A stretch of DNA of 64,000 nucleotides from Oxytricha trifallax (Eukaryota; Ciliophora; Spirotrichea; Sporadotrichida; Oxytrichidae). The position numbers were made by a program, and so were the translations under genes. The notes beneath the pieces are model-generated. The model was not told where the DNA came from. It saw only the letters and a program-made list of their open reading frames with translations, and ran no database searches. The stretch is taken from positions 32,333 to 96,332 of the forward strand of contig ARYC01001496.1 of assembly GCA_000711775.1 (NCBI GenBank), written 5' to 3'. Below are positions 45,082 to 56,855 of this stretch, piece by piece; the first letter of the stretch is position 1; each line of letters begins with the position of its first letter.

Positions 45082-46914
45082 ATGGAAGAAAAGAAACTAA
45101 GTGTAGACCCATTAAGAAAAGAAACTTCTACAAGAGTATACTAAACAAATAATGACAATGATACCAGTGGATTCAATACTAGATTAGATTTGGCACATTA
45201 AAAACCCTCATTTATGGGGGAAGGATATAATGACAATTGGTATGAATTGAGATTTTCAAGCATTGGGCCTGATCGTAGAAGTTATCATTCAACTTTTCAG
45301 CACAATAAAAAGTAAGTATCTTGATCCTTCATTTAATCTCATTTATATTTGAGCGAAAATAGCAATTCAAATACTTCTTGCACTTTTTTTAAACAATGAA
45401 TTTTATTTAAATCATTGCAAATTTTAGGCTGTACATTTATGGAGGTCATGATATTAGAGAGGGTTCAAAAGATTCATTATGGATGCTAGATTTAAGAAAA
45501 TTAAAGGATCTGGATTTAGATCCCACACTATAGAGTAAAGATTGCTAGTGGAAAGAAATATAAACAAAGGGAGATGATATAACACTCTGCATATTTTTTT
45601 TTATTTATTGAGTAAATAAGTTCATAAAAAATTTATAAGCCTGGATGTTTAGCCCATCACACATCCGTTGTATTTGGCGATAAAATGTACCTGTTTGGAG
45701 GCTCAAACTTAGAATCAGAGAACAGAAAATTCTTCTCCCTTGACCTCAATCACTTCAGATGGGACGTTGTGAAATCACGTGGAGATTTGCCAATCACAAG
45801 AGATGAGCACACTTGCATAATCTATGAGAATGAAAGCTCTATGATCATTTTTGGAGGGTTCTGTAATGGAGAGAGAACAAATGAGATTATTAAGTATTTG
45901 TTTCAGGAAAATAGATGGGTCAAATTAAACATGCCTCTTGGGGCAGTACAACCAAGCCCTAGAAGCGGTCATAGTGCTTGTATATATGAAAATTCAATGT
46001 ACGTGTTCGGTGGTAAAGACGATGATAATAATAAGTTGAATGATTTGTGGAGATTGGATCTCAACAATTATCAATGGACTGAAATTACAATAAATGTATA
46101 TAGATATATTTAAAATATAAGCTATTATAAACCTGTAGATAACTACAAGCCAGTTGAAAGAAGTGGCCACTCAAGTGATGTCTTCGAAAATTTCTTCGTT
46201 ATATTTGGAGGAATTTTCGAGATCACTAAAGAGTTGAACGACTTTCATATGTTTGACTTCAAAAAGCAAAAGTGGATCACTATATTCGAAGAAGCTTCTT
46301 CACCTAAGAGAGATACTAATCCCTATGGAAATGAAGATAATTCTCCATCAGCTGGAGGAAATAGTCCCAAAAAAGGAGGTTCACCAATCTAAAGAAAGCT
46401 TGGTTCTCCTCCAAAAACCTCTTCAAAGATGCTTAAGAGTTCAAGCAACTAAAAAGCGAAGAGATCTTTGAACTTAAATACCTCAACAACTGTAAACAGC
46501 CGTAACTCAAAGACAAGTGTAAATGCCATTATGGGTGTTTAGCTTACAACTCCTACTTCAATCTCTATGATGAACTCTTTCATAATTAAAAACGCAGATA
46601 CTAGCTTCGATCATTACTACACATCAATGAAAAAGCGCAAGCAAGTTCAAGGTCTAACTTCAACTTTCAATAACAACTATAATCATAACACTTCAGCAAT
46701 GGGAGCAATGAACAACTCCTCAATATTGAATGAAAGCTCAACTTATGGCAAAAATAGAGGCAAAAGACCAGCTGCTAGAGATGGACATACAGGAGTAATG
46801 TTTGGGAAATATTTCATAGTGTTTGGTGGTGATAGACATCACATGCCTTTCAACGATACTTTCGCACTTGATCTTAAATAGGAAACTGTATCCAAAAGTT
46901 TCCTATTCAATTGA
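45082..46914 (+). CDS. kelch-repeat protein
   Basis: ATG 45082. After a 120-bp GT-AG intron (about 45312-45427) the protein carries at least five kelch blades: LYIYGGHDIREGSKDSLWML, MYLFGGSNLESENRKFFSLD, SMIIFGGFCNGERTNEI, MYVFGGKDDDNNKLNDLWRL and FFVIFGGIFEITKELNDFHM. A Ser/Lys-rich insertion follows, and a last blade (FIVFGGDRHHMPFNDTFALD) near the end. The segment at about 45561-45640 breaks the frame and lacks GT; joining at GGA or AAG gives QTKPGCLAHHTSVVFGDKM, so it is probably an IES with a 3-bp pointer. Stop TGA 46912-46914. Kelch propellers act as protein-binding scaffolds. Confidence 0.85.
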
Positions 46915-47121
46915 ACTTAGTTCAGAAAGTAAAGCTTTATATTTAATGGCAAAACAGCTTTAAAGTGACAATTATATAACTATATCATGAATTAATTTAA
47001 GAAAGAAATGTTTCTTGTTTGACAATCAAATAACTTCTTTGAAGAGTGAAGACATAAATAATGAATTTAATCTTCCTAATTTTATTTTATTTTTATTAAT
47101 AAATATCCTTTTAATTCTTTA

Positions 47122-49961
47122 ATGAGTGTTGTAAGCTCCAATAAGAAGTTCTCTAGAGATCCAAGTCTAACTTAAAAGCTCTAAACGCTTAAGCTTACCT
47201 TTAATTAAACTCCCTTTTAATATCACAGCAAAGATCCACATGTTGAGAAAAAGGTTACGCCATAGTACTATCCACCTAATAAAAGAAAAGAAATGAAAGA
47301 CTATTTAAGTAAAACAAGTATAAAGTTCAATCAATAGATGGTGTCTACTGATTAAAGAATGGCTTTAAAATCAGGAAATCATAATCAAGATTCGATTATA
47401 AGTAAGTTTAAATGATTTTATTAAACATTTTCCTCAATAGTAATGCATGATTTGCCAAGCAATGAAGGAGTTGCAAACGGAAACAAATCTTTTAATACTT
47501 CATTTGTTCACCAAAAGAAGGCTTAAAAATCTTTTAGCGTTAATAGACAGAGAGTCCTCAGGAAAAGTAAATTTTATTTAAATAAAATTTAAAACTTAAA
47601 TTTATAGCTACTTAATCAGTTTCACTAGAAAAGAATTCCCTTAAAAAGCCTTTAACAAATCCTATGGCTACTACAGTTCCAAAGAATTGGTGGAAAGATT
47701 AAGAAACTGTATCAAGTTAATTTTTTCAGAACCCTTCCAAAGATAGTAAAGGTGGTTTCAATCCAACTTTACTTAAGGAATAATTGCTTCAGTCTAAACA
47801 AAAGAACAAAGAAATACAAAAAATCCTGAAAAAGTGTAGTTTCTAAGTTGGATTTGAGACAGCAGTCGATTATAGATCTACAAAAACTTAACTTCATGAT
47901 CAACCAATGCAAGAATCGTTTTAAGATTATGTTCCATTTGTAGAGGAAAAAAGAAACAAGAAAAATGACAGTAAAGTTGTATTTGATGTTTAGAGGAAGA
48001 GCAGGAAGCAATTTCAAAGCTTTAACGAGAGTGAGTTTGATTAAATTCAAACAAACACATTTCAAAACTAGGGACAGTAGACTACTTTATCATCCCCAAC
48101 AATTAATGATAAAATGAGCAATCCAAAATATCAAGAGTTGATTGAAAAAGCTCGAAATACACTTAACAAAAGATTACAGTTAAGAAAGAACTCCTCTGAT
48201 CAGGCTTTTGTAAAAGTAAAATAAGAGTTAAGGGGTGACTAAACCATTAAAGTCAACAATAGAAATCAGTCATCCCTGTTTAAAGATTAGATTTCTTCAA
48301 AATAAGATGCATTTATTTTGAAAACTCCTATGAAATATTAGAACTAAGAACAATTAATTCAAAAGCTTAATCAGCGGTCTTTTTCTGTGAACTAATACCA
48401 AATGAGCAATATATAAGAGAATTCTTTGGAGCACCAGCAAAATTTTTAAATGAAAACAATTGAAGACTAAAGAATTAAGGAAACCCTAAAGAACTAAAAC
48501 TTTCATATCTCAGGATCAGACCATTAGCTTAAAAAGAGACCCTTAACACAAGGGGGTAATAGAGCAACGAAGTTATAGTAATATTAGTAATAAGTTATTA
48601 GCAGCCCTTAAAAGAATAGCCATTACCGGACATCATTTTAAGATTAGTTTATGAAAAAATCTATGGATAATAAATTTCATTTTGAAGCTTAGAAAATTCA
48701 CGAATAAATGAAGAAAGGAAATATTTCATTACAAAACACAATAGATGCTTCTCAAATTTTAGGTCTCTAAGAATCTTTTGCCCCAAATAGCGCAAGAGTT
48801 GATAAAGCTTTAGATTATGAAAATCAAAATTTCGTGAACCACTTGCCTTTTTAAAATGAGCAATTGGCTAATTAACAAAGATTTAACTCTTATTACAGAT
48901 CTCTCTATCAAGAAAAACAAAATAAGAGCCAATTACTTGGCAATTATGTTAAAAATAATGATCTAAATTAGTTCTATATGGATCGCATACTTTAAGAAAA
49001 TCATTATCTAGGCAAATGTGATAAATCAGAAATGCTTAACAACCTCTAAAGTGAGAAATAAGTGAGATATTACAGAACTAATGAGCACAGACAAGATATT
49101 ATCAAAGAAATAGTTGAGGGTTAGGCACCATAATAACTTAGAGAAGAATTCAAAGAGAAAATTGAAAGGCAAAATTTCAATGTCAAGCAGCCTGAGATAA
49201 GTGGAGGAGATTTATTTTTTGAAGATCTGGGTAGAAAGACTTACAGTTTAGGATAAACTAAAGATTTTCAACAATTTAAACTCGATTAAAGCGCTTCAAA
49301 ATTTGGATAAGGTTTCTAAACTGGTACTGTGATGAATAGAATTGGCTCTTAAAATGCTTAATACAATGTCAGTGTTAAAGAATTCAATCAGCTTAACTTT
49401 AAAGATCAAATGAAAGATTAGACTAAAACCAATTTCCATTTTGGAAATGTCTCATCATTTTAGTAGTTATTTTTTATAATATCGAGAGATCAAGAACGAT
49501 TGATGCTTCAGTCCCAGATAATTTTTAAGAAAAATCTATCTTAACTTAATCTAAAGAGCCCTTTGTAAACTTTATATCCCCTTAGAAAACCACTTAATCA
49601 ATCCTTTAACATGCTTTTCAATCAAACCAATAAAACTAAAGACCACAAACAGCTAGTTCAGTAGCATCAACAGGGCTTTTGAAACAATAGAATCACTAAA
49701 AATCTATATTGCTAAAAAGCATTAATGGATTTTCTAATGTGAACAATTAACAGTCAAGCACTTAAAATTATGATTATGCCAGGCAGTAAATGTAGTCTGC
49801 TGAGAAAATAAAGAGATAGCAGACGTAATTATATTATTTATAGTCATATTTTTATATAAACTTAATCAAGAGTATGCTTTGGAAATGATAGTGGAGCACA
49901 TCAAACCAGAAGTGATTACAGATAAAATTTCATGTGGACAATACCAAAATTTGCTATGTGA
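47122..49961 (+). CDS. long Gln/Asn/Lys-rich protein, unknown
   Basis: ATG 47122 (MSVVSSNKKFSRDPSLTQKL). Introns near 47401-47440, 47570-47610 and 49827-49878 have GT-AG ends in phase. The frame shifts at a T6 run (49470-49475); adding one T continues it (YNIERSRTIDASVPDNF). It ends DYRQNFMWTIPKFAM at TGA 49959-49961. About 900 residues, low complexity with scattered hydrophobic motifs and many in-frame TAA/TAG codons. No domain was recognised, and no IES is needed. Confidence 0.65.
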
Positions 49962-52059
49962 GTATTTGATAAATATCTCTTATAATATATTATCTTTTGA
50001 TATTTCAAATACACATTGAATTTAAATGATATAAACTAACAATTTATTAAGTAATTACTTATTCTCATTCTATTTCGAACCATTAATAAAACTGCGATGA
50101 ATTAGAGTCCATTGAAAATTAAGTTTTAATTATATAACAAAGACTATATATAACTTTTTCAAAGCCTATAATAATTGAGAAGTCTGATGCTAAAAATGAA
50201 ATCATAATTAAAACCCTAAGTCCCATAAATGAGTTTACTTAAAAATTTATTGTATACAAATCAAATTTTATGATAGTTATGAAAGAATTATTCCGATAAA
50301 GTAATTTAGTTTTATGATTGATATTTTTAATTTCATAAAATTATAGTAAAATCATTATTATTTAATCCTTTTTATTCTCAATTTTGTAACTCAGCATTTA
50401 TTTAAAATGAATTTGATTCTTTGAAAATTTTATGTCATAATACGACAGTCAGTATTAGTTCAATTTAGCTCTTCTAATAAATTTCTGGTTAATTTTATAA
50501 AAATTACTATTTAAAAGATTTTTAACACAGTATACAATTCAAAGATATTAATCTCAACATATAATTAAGTTATGATATTTTTGTTATTTACAGATTAAGA
50601 ATCTAAGAATTGTCCAAAAATATTTGATTTGCTGCCTTTCTTTTGATTCAAATTAAATTAACTATCTCTTGTTACAAAAATTTAGGGTTTTTAATGCGCT
50701 TTCATATAAAATGAGTTTCTGATTACATTTATTTGGCAACATACTCATCGAGCACGCAATTCTTCTCAAAAATTAATTATTGCCCTATGGATGCCCATAT
50801 TGAGGAAAAATGAATATAAACAAGGCATTTTGACAAAAGTCTAAATTACGACAGTTATAAACTTATAGCGTTATTTCCCTAAACCAAGCAAAATGATAAT
50901 ATGCAGAAGAATCCAGGCAAAAAAATAAAACTTGTTGGAATAATAGAAAGAGAGAGCACAAAATTTATTATAGAAAAAATCAAGGAGTAATAGCATTCTC
51001 ACGGACTGGTATCAAACATAACCATATTGCCAATATCATGCAAGAAGCAGCTCGCATTTCTCGTAAACAAATATAGACAAAATGTAAATCGACTGCGCAA
51101 AAAACTTAAATAAATATGGGGAAAAATTTGTTATCTTCAGGGTGCAATCAAAAATTATTAAAATATCCGAAGAGGTTTTACATACAACGAGAGACCCATT
51201 TTCTATCTAAATAACAGTGGATAATTCATAAATCACAATTATTGGGCAAAATGGTACAGATTTGATGAATAGAGGATTTAAAATATATAGAGCAATGAGA
51301 TGTCGGCATTATCCTAACAATAAAATATAAGGAAAATTAATGCATAATTAAGACCTGAAATAATCAATCACTAAATACAAAATGTGAATATTAACTTTGA
51401 GACTCTTAAAGTTTTTCAAAGGAGTCATAATCCATATATAAGCTCAATACACATCCTAATAACCTTTACAAGTGATAGCTTACTCTATCAAGACATAAAA
51501 TTAAAATAAATTTTCTGATAGTTATTGAATATTATCATTGTTTTGATTTTCTCAGGATTATATTTAAACATTAAGACTTTGGAGGCTATGACATTTTGTT
51601 AAGAAACTGATGAAAATAAGAACAAAGTTGCAAAAATTCAAGGAAATTGCTCCCCATCGATTATAATATACTTATTGCAACCATATTCTCTCTAATCTAC
51701 AAATGCTACTCTGATAGTCACAGTTTTAGAAATAATACAACTAATACAGTCTAGGAGGCACTCAGTATAAAATAAAAGAGGCTACGCCTGAGCCCTCAAC
51801 CTACATTGTATTTAAGAGAAATATCTAATTGTGAAATTCTACCAACTATGAGGACTTCAAGCTTTTTATTGTTTTTGAATGAATTTTAAAGCAAAGAGAC
51901 CATGGAGAAAAAAATTATACACACAAAATTAAAATTATGCAATATTAAAGCAAAAAGAGGGAAGACAACACGGACTTGAGTTTAAAATTATTCAAAATTA
52001 GATAAAAAAACAACAATGTTGCAAAAATCCATTTTGAAGGTCATAATCGTTTAAGTTGC
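49962..52059. other. 2.1-kb region without a recognised gene
   Basis: The first 700 bp are AT-rich. From about 50700 to 52000 the base composition is visibly less AT-rich. One plus frame lacks TGA for roughly 230 codons (about 50815-51508) and another for about 165 codons, but neither shows a family motif and both begin without a convincing start. It could be a degenerate or germline-limited gene, or spacer. Confidence 0.4.
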
Positions 52060-52600
52060 TCACATGCGAAGTAATCCTCTTAGATATTACAACTCGCCCA
52101 TCTGAACATTGAGAAGATTTAAGCCCTTAAGAACAGTGAATGACTCGACGATTTTCCCCTCAGCTTCAAGTTTTAGGTACTCTTGGGTTCTCTCATGGAT
52201 TTCTCTCTTCATCTCCTTGGTGCTCTCCTCGATTTAATCAAATTTGAGCGTTTGAACTTAGTCTCTTCTTCTCTGTTCATCATAAAAGTTTTTGAACCTC
52301 CCTTCAGCCAAGAGGCAAGAAAATAGGTAATGCGAGTAAAATAGCCTCTCTCTCCTTTATATATTATTATAACCATTGCTAGTATCTATTTTTTTCAAAC
52401 TAAACTAAAGCTGAAACTTTAGATTAATTTTTAATTTCCTCATATCTGAGTAACCTGAAATCTGAGCTGCATAGTTGTCCTCAATCCTTTTACAAATTTC
52501 GCCATACTACAATGAATAATTAGTAATAAAAAATTCAAACAGGAAAAGCATCGCCCAAGCCTGACTGGGCACATTATTAGAAAGTTTCAAACCTATCCAT
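52060..52600 (-). CDS. small helical protein, unknown
   Basis: ATG 52600, MDRFETFQQCAQSGLGDAFP, then a GT-AG intron in phase, YGEICKRIEDNYAAQISGYS, and a charged helical C-terminal half (FDQIEESTKEMKREIHERTQ, LKLEAEGKIVESFTVLKGLN) to TGA 52060-52062. The segment around 52320-52400 stays open but is out of character (SLKKIDTSNGYNNIQ), so it may be an intron or IES in phase. About 165 residues. No family was recognised. Confidence 0.6.
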
Positions 52601-52871
52601 ATGTATTTAAGATATAATTATTAAACAAACTAATGACTTTTTAAGATATTGCTAAATAATTAAATATTTTATTGTAAATGAATTATTAGAATCATTTCCA
52701 ATTTATTAACTAAAATCTTGCAATAACACAAGATCCTTGCTTTAAAATTTTGATAATATACGTAATATATCTTCTGCGTTTTATATTTAGTTTAAGTTAT
52801 TCATCATTTAATTTAAGATCCTCAATTTAAATTATTTAACTTTTATATAAATTAATTAATACTATTCTAAA

Positions 52872-53647
52872 ATGAATCCCATCACTGCTTTTAAAGCAAA
52901 ACGCAAGCTTGACAAATTAAAGTCCGGTGTCCAGCAGGGCAGCACTTCAATCTTCACCTTCTTCGTGATTTTTAACTTCCTGCTAGTCGCATGCTCCATT
53001 GGAATTATAGGTTGTTCCATCTACCTATTTGTGATAACTAGAGAAGGAAACGCCTTCAACATTTGTTTTTTGTTGATTGGCATATCACTTATGACACTTT
53101 CCATTATGGCTTTCAAATTAAGGAAAAGTATACATTTACTGGGGTGCTACTTAGTTATATTGGGCGTAGTCTTCTTTTTCCTATTGATAGTGACGATTAT
53201 TATGTTGATTAAGAAGGAAGTCATAGTTAATCTGGCGAGGCAATATTTCAATGATAGTGGGAAGAGCACTTAAGAAATTGAGGATTGGATTAATAGCATG
53301 ACGAGCAGTGTTGTATCGGTTTCTACAGCGCTTATATTCTTTTGCTGTGTAATTGTAAGTAATCAAGTATTTGATTTGTAAAGCAAAATTTAATTCATAC
53401 ATAACCATGTGATTTCAAATTTACTCATAAGTTAATATAGTTCGCAACGATAATATTTGGGTATTGTTACAGAGACTCTACTAAGAATAACACACATGAA
53501 CATAAATAAAATCTAATAGCTGATTAAAAAGAGCAAGAAATGGCTGAGGAGAGGGAAAAAGTTGTTATTGCCAATAATCAAAAGAGAGACATGTATGAAT
53601 AGAAATATCCGGAACTTGCGAAATACAGATAGCAATAGAATAAGTGA
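52872..53647 (+). CDS. four-pass, tetraspanin-like membrane protein
   Basis: MNPITAFKAKRKLDKLKSGV leads to three membrane spans (FTFFVIFNFLLVACSIGIIG, ICFLLIGISLMTLSIMAF, LGCYLVILGVVFFFLLIVTI), a hydrophilic loop, a fourth span (VVSVSTALIFFCCVI, then ATIIFGYCY across an intron), and a charged tail ending YRQQQNK at TGA 53645-53647. About 225 residues. The layout resembles tetraspanins, but the CCG signature of the large loop is not seen, so only the topology is assigned. Confidence 0.62.
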
Positions 53648-53781
53648 GGTCAAAAATCTTTTGCTTGTCTATTTCTATTGTGAAGTTATCAAATTAATTT
53701 ATGTTTGGACTATTATTCTGTTAGACGAACAAATTTGTTACATGCCTGAAATATTAAAATCTAATTCAGCCTAAACAACAA

Positions 53782-53789
53782 TTTTTGAG
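53782..53789 (-). repeat. inverted scrambled-gene pointer, DOT1-like gene
   Basis: TTTTTGAG on the plus strand; the partner CTCAAAAA is at 37965-37972. Both encode L-K-K/N in the same codon phase, and the join rebuilds the conserved C/K-G-I-E region. Confidence 0.85.
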
Positions 53790-55779
53790 TTGAGGGAAGC
53801 CTAGACTTGCTATAAAAAGTGGTCTCCCACCTCCACAGCCCAAGTCATAAAAGATCTCACCTGGTTAGGGATTTGTCAATTCAAGTAATGGCAAAAAGTA
53901 AGGAAATATGACTTCTCCATAGGTAAACTCAGTTTTATCGCACACGTTTATTCTCTGTCTTTCTTTCTAGCTGATTTAAGCTGCTTCATCTTCAGACTTA
54001 AAGAGTGTTTTGAAAAATAGGTATTTCTCTCTAAGCTCATGTGGTAACACGTCATCTTCCATCATTTCCGTAAGCTAAATTTTATAGGTTCTATTTTATG
54101 GCAAACGGTTGTAAAGTCCAATGTAGCCCTTGTGTGAGACAAATCTCCATGCTTCACTTTCTAATAATACTCTTATATCATTTAAATTTTAATGTTAACA
54201 ATATTGATGCGTTTTTATATATTCAAAGTTAATTGTTGTATATAATTTTTATTAATCATTTTTCTATTCCTTGTTTTCCTCATCTTCAGGTAAAATACTC
54301 ACACTTTGTAATTAATGTGATCTAATGTTATTATTGCTATTATTTTAGTTCTGAATATTATCAAAATCCTCCTCCGTCAGCATCTGTGGCTTAAATTTAT
54401 CACGATTCTTGAAGCCTCTATAGTAGACTATTTTATCCTGTTCTATTTCGAAGGGACTGGCTTCTGTGGTGATATCTCGCATAAATGGATTGAATTTTGC
54501 CTTGTCTATTACGCTTTGAGGGAGGTCTCCAAATGCCCATTTGTGCTCTTTTTCATTTGGATATATATTCAGTGTGGATACGTACAATTAAGAAAAACGA
54601 ATATTTAAAAATCAAGGGTTGATATATCAAGTTTAAAAACTATTAAGTTACCCCCAAATGTAGGAGTCTTTCTATAGTTCTATAAAAATTAAAATATAAA
54701 AAATAAAAAATACAATTCTGTCTTTTCAATGGTAAGAGGAGAATCAAGGCATTAGACATGTAAGTAAAGATAAGAACTACCCATATGTTTGATATTGTAT
54801 TAAAAGAATGTTGAATCTTCCACAGTGTGAATTTACTCCACTCCATCCACCAACATGTGCACTTATTCTATACAAATTTGATTGGTTATTGAATCTTGAG
54901 ATATGCATTTGTAATTTTAGTAATTATAGAACTTACTGGCTTCAATTAGTGCCAAAGAAACATAGAAAGTATTCAAACCAACTCTATAAGGATTAGCGCC
55001 AATCTTAATAAGCATAAATTTTTTTGGATATTTAATTTATTGAAATGAATCGATAATTATAATTAGCATATAAATGATGAATGTAGTATCTGCCAAGTTT
55101 ATATTTCAAATCTTGTGGATGTACATCTATTCTATCACTGCCTATATTCGCAGATTTCCATTGATACTACCCTGTACTAACAAATGGAGTGGTATTACTC
55201 AAGTATATATCTGGGTCGCTATCATCATTCGCTGGCCAGGCTCTAAAATCAATTATTAACGCTAACATAAATTTCTTACTTGATAATGATCACTGATGGT
55301 TTCTCGACATCAAAGTAGAAGTATTGCATTTCACCTTGATTTGCAGTCACTGTCAACACTTAATTATTGAAGATTTATGTCATTTTGCTCTTATGATCCA
55401 CTAATAAGTCATTCAAAGAGATTTATGGGTGGGGCATTTACAAATTTAGAACATATTTATACAGTAAGTTTAGTAAATAATTAGAAACCCCACATCTTAT
55501 TTTTTGTTCTTCTTGAGGTGTAACATGCAATTACTTTTATTGTTCCAAATCTTGCTATATCTTTTAATCTTCAGTATCTTTATGTTGATTATCGACTGCT
55601 TCTTTTTACTAGTCATTGCTATTTTTATCTATATCTTAGCTAACTTGATTACTGGTTGTTTATTCTATGTGCTCTATGTCTGATTTCTCGACCCAGGGTT
55701 CTTCTTACATTAATTTATGAGAATTAACTGTGTTTTCTGGTCTGAGCAGATCGAAGTTATATTTGCTGCTATTTTCCAT
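53782..55779 (-). CDS. DOT1-like methyltransferase with PPC-like N-terminal domain, N-terminal block of scrambled gene
   Basis: ATG 55779, an acidic Gln-rich leader, then a beta-rich domain resembling pre-peptidase C-terminal (PPC) domains: QYFYFDVEKPSVIIIKAWPA followed by DSDPDIYLSNTTPFVSTGQY, with a second copy-like segment (VEDSTFFQYNIKHMGSSYLY). After three IESs and introns comes the methyltransferase start: TEFTYGEVIFPYFLPLLEL, FYDLGCGGGRPLFIASLGF, carrying the glycine-rich SAM loop. Coding stops at the pointer 53782-53789; the rest is at 37965-38451 on the other strand. The joined segment is ASLGFPQLKKCVGIEYLQGL. The PPC call is inference from pattern. Confidence 0.82.
54177..54261 (-). 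other. IES, pointer AAATGAT
   Basis: Plus-strand ATCATTT at 54177-54183 and 54255-54261. Removal of 78 bp joins EENKEQKND to IRVLLESEAWRFVSH in frame. Confidence 0.78.
54583..54717 (-). other. IES, pointer AATTGTA
   Basis: Plus-strand TACAATT at 54583-54589 and 54711-54717. Excision of 128 AT-rich bp joins LTIEKTELY to VSTLNIYPNEKEHKW. Confidence 0.85.
54992..55067 (-). other. IES, pointer GCTAAT
   Basis: Plus-strand ATTAGC at 54992-54997 and 55062-55067. Removal of 70 bp joins GRYYIHHLYAN to PYRVGLNTFYVSLA in frame. Confidence 0.78.
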
Positions 55780-55896
55780 TGTAATTTTTAATTATTAATA
55801 TTATTGACAAATTTATAGAATTAATTTGTACTTTCTTTTGTTTTTATTCGAGAAAATTCTACAATTAGGATTTCTATAATTTTTTTTGTACCATTT

Positions 55897-56715
55897 ATGT
55901 CATCAAGAAGAGACCGCAGCTCCAGCAAATACCCAGGCTACCAGAACTAGTTTTAAGTACACAACAAACACTCCTACTCCGGCAACAACGACGCTTACTC
56001 AAACAACAGGAAGATAACCTTCAAGCAATACGAGGAGAAACAGTACTCCAGCACCACCAGCACCTCTAATAATTAGTCTCAAATTTAGCATCAAATAGTG
56101 CCTTAGAAACGACTCCACCAGTAGTAGCAACATGAATCGTATAGCAATAGTAATAATCTACAAAACTAGGAGGAAGGGGAGATTCAAACGAATAAGAGAC
56201 AAAGAAACGAGAGCAGTTATAACTAAGACTATCAGCAACATCACATCAGTAGCAGTAGGCCAATAGTATATCCACAGTATAACACTTCATGCCACTAATA
56301 CGATAAAATGAAGAAATTGAAGGAACCACTCAAATTTTCACTTATCAGGTTAATGGCAGAGTATCAAATGTTCAAGGATGATGACCAGAAATTGCTTAAT
56401 GTTAACTCTATAGATGATAAATTGTTGATGCCAGAGTGTGAGAATCAAAATGACATTAATAAGTACTTGATTTAGAGACATTTCAATGGAAGTAGTAGCG
56501 GCGGTAATAATGGCTGTAATGAATTGGACTTGAGTGATGTCAAATTAAATAAAGTAGATGAGAAAATGATTAATAATGGGAATATGTAAGTTGAAGAAGA
56601 GACGCATTGGAAGAAAGATTTAGACAAATTGAAATATATTCTTAAAAGAAAATTTTAAAGTTCTAGTTTTGGAGGTCAAGAAGTAATTAATAGGCTATCA
56701 TAAATCAAAATTTGA
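55897..56715 (+). CDS. basic, Ser/Gln/Asn-rich protein, unknown
   Basis: Uninterrupted 272-codon frame from ATG 55897 to TGA 56713-56715. The N-terminal half is hydrophilic and low complexity (MSSRRDRSSSKYPGYQNQ, NESSYNQDYQQHHISSS). The C-terminal half is more structured (LKEPLKFSLIRLMAEYQMF, HWKKDLDKLKYILKRKF). No domain was recognised; it could be RNA-associated by composition. It runs away from the DOT1-like start across a 117-bp AT-rich gap. Confidence 0.65.
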
Positions 56716-56855
56716 TAATTAAAAAAAGTTTAAAAGAAAAGGTTTAAAGACACAAATAAGTAATTTCGAGTAAAAATGATCAAATTAATAAGTTATATTT
56801 TTATAATTCTGATGCTAATTTTTATACTATTAAATTTACAGAAATAATTAAAATC

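Noticed and set aside
54643..54846. Hydrophobic minus-strand open frame
   Set aside because: Wrong frame of the DOT1-like gene; the frame reached by the GT-AG intron reads VEDSTFFQYNIKHMGSSYLY, and the AATTGTA pointer then continues it.
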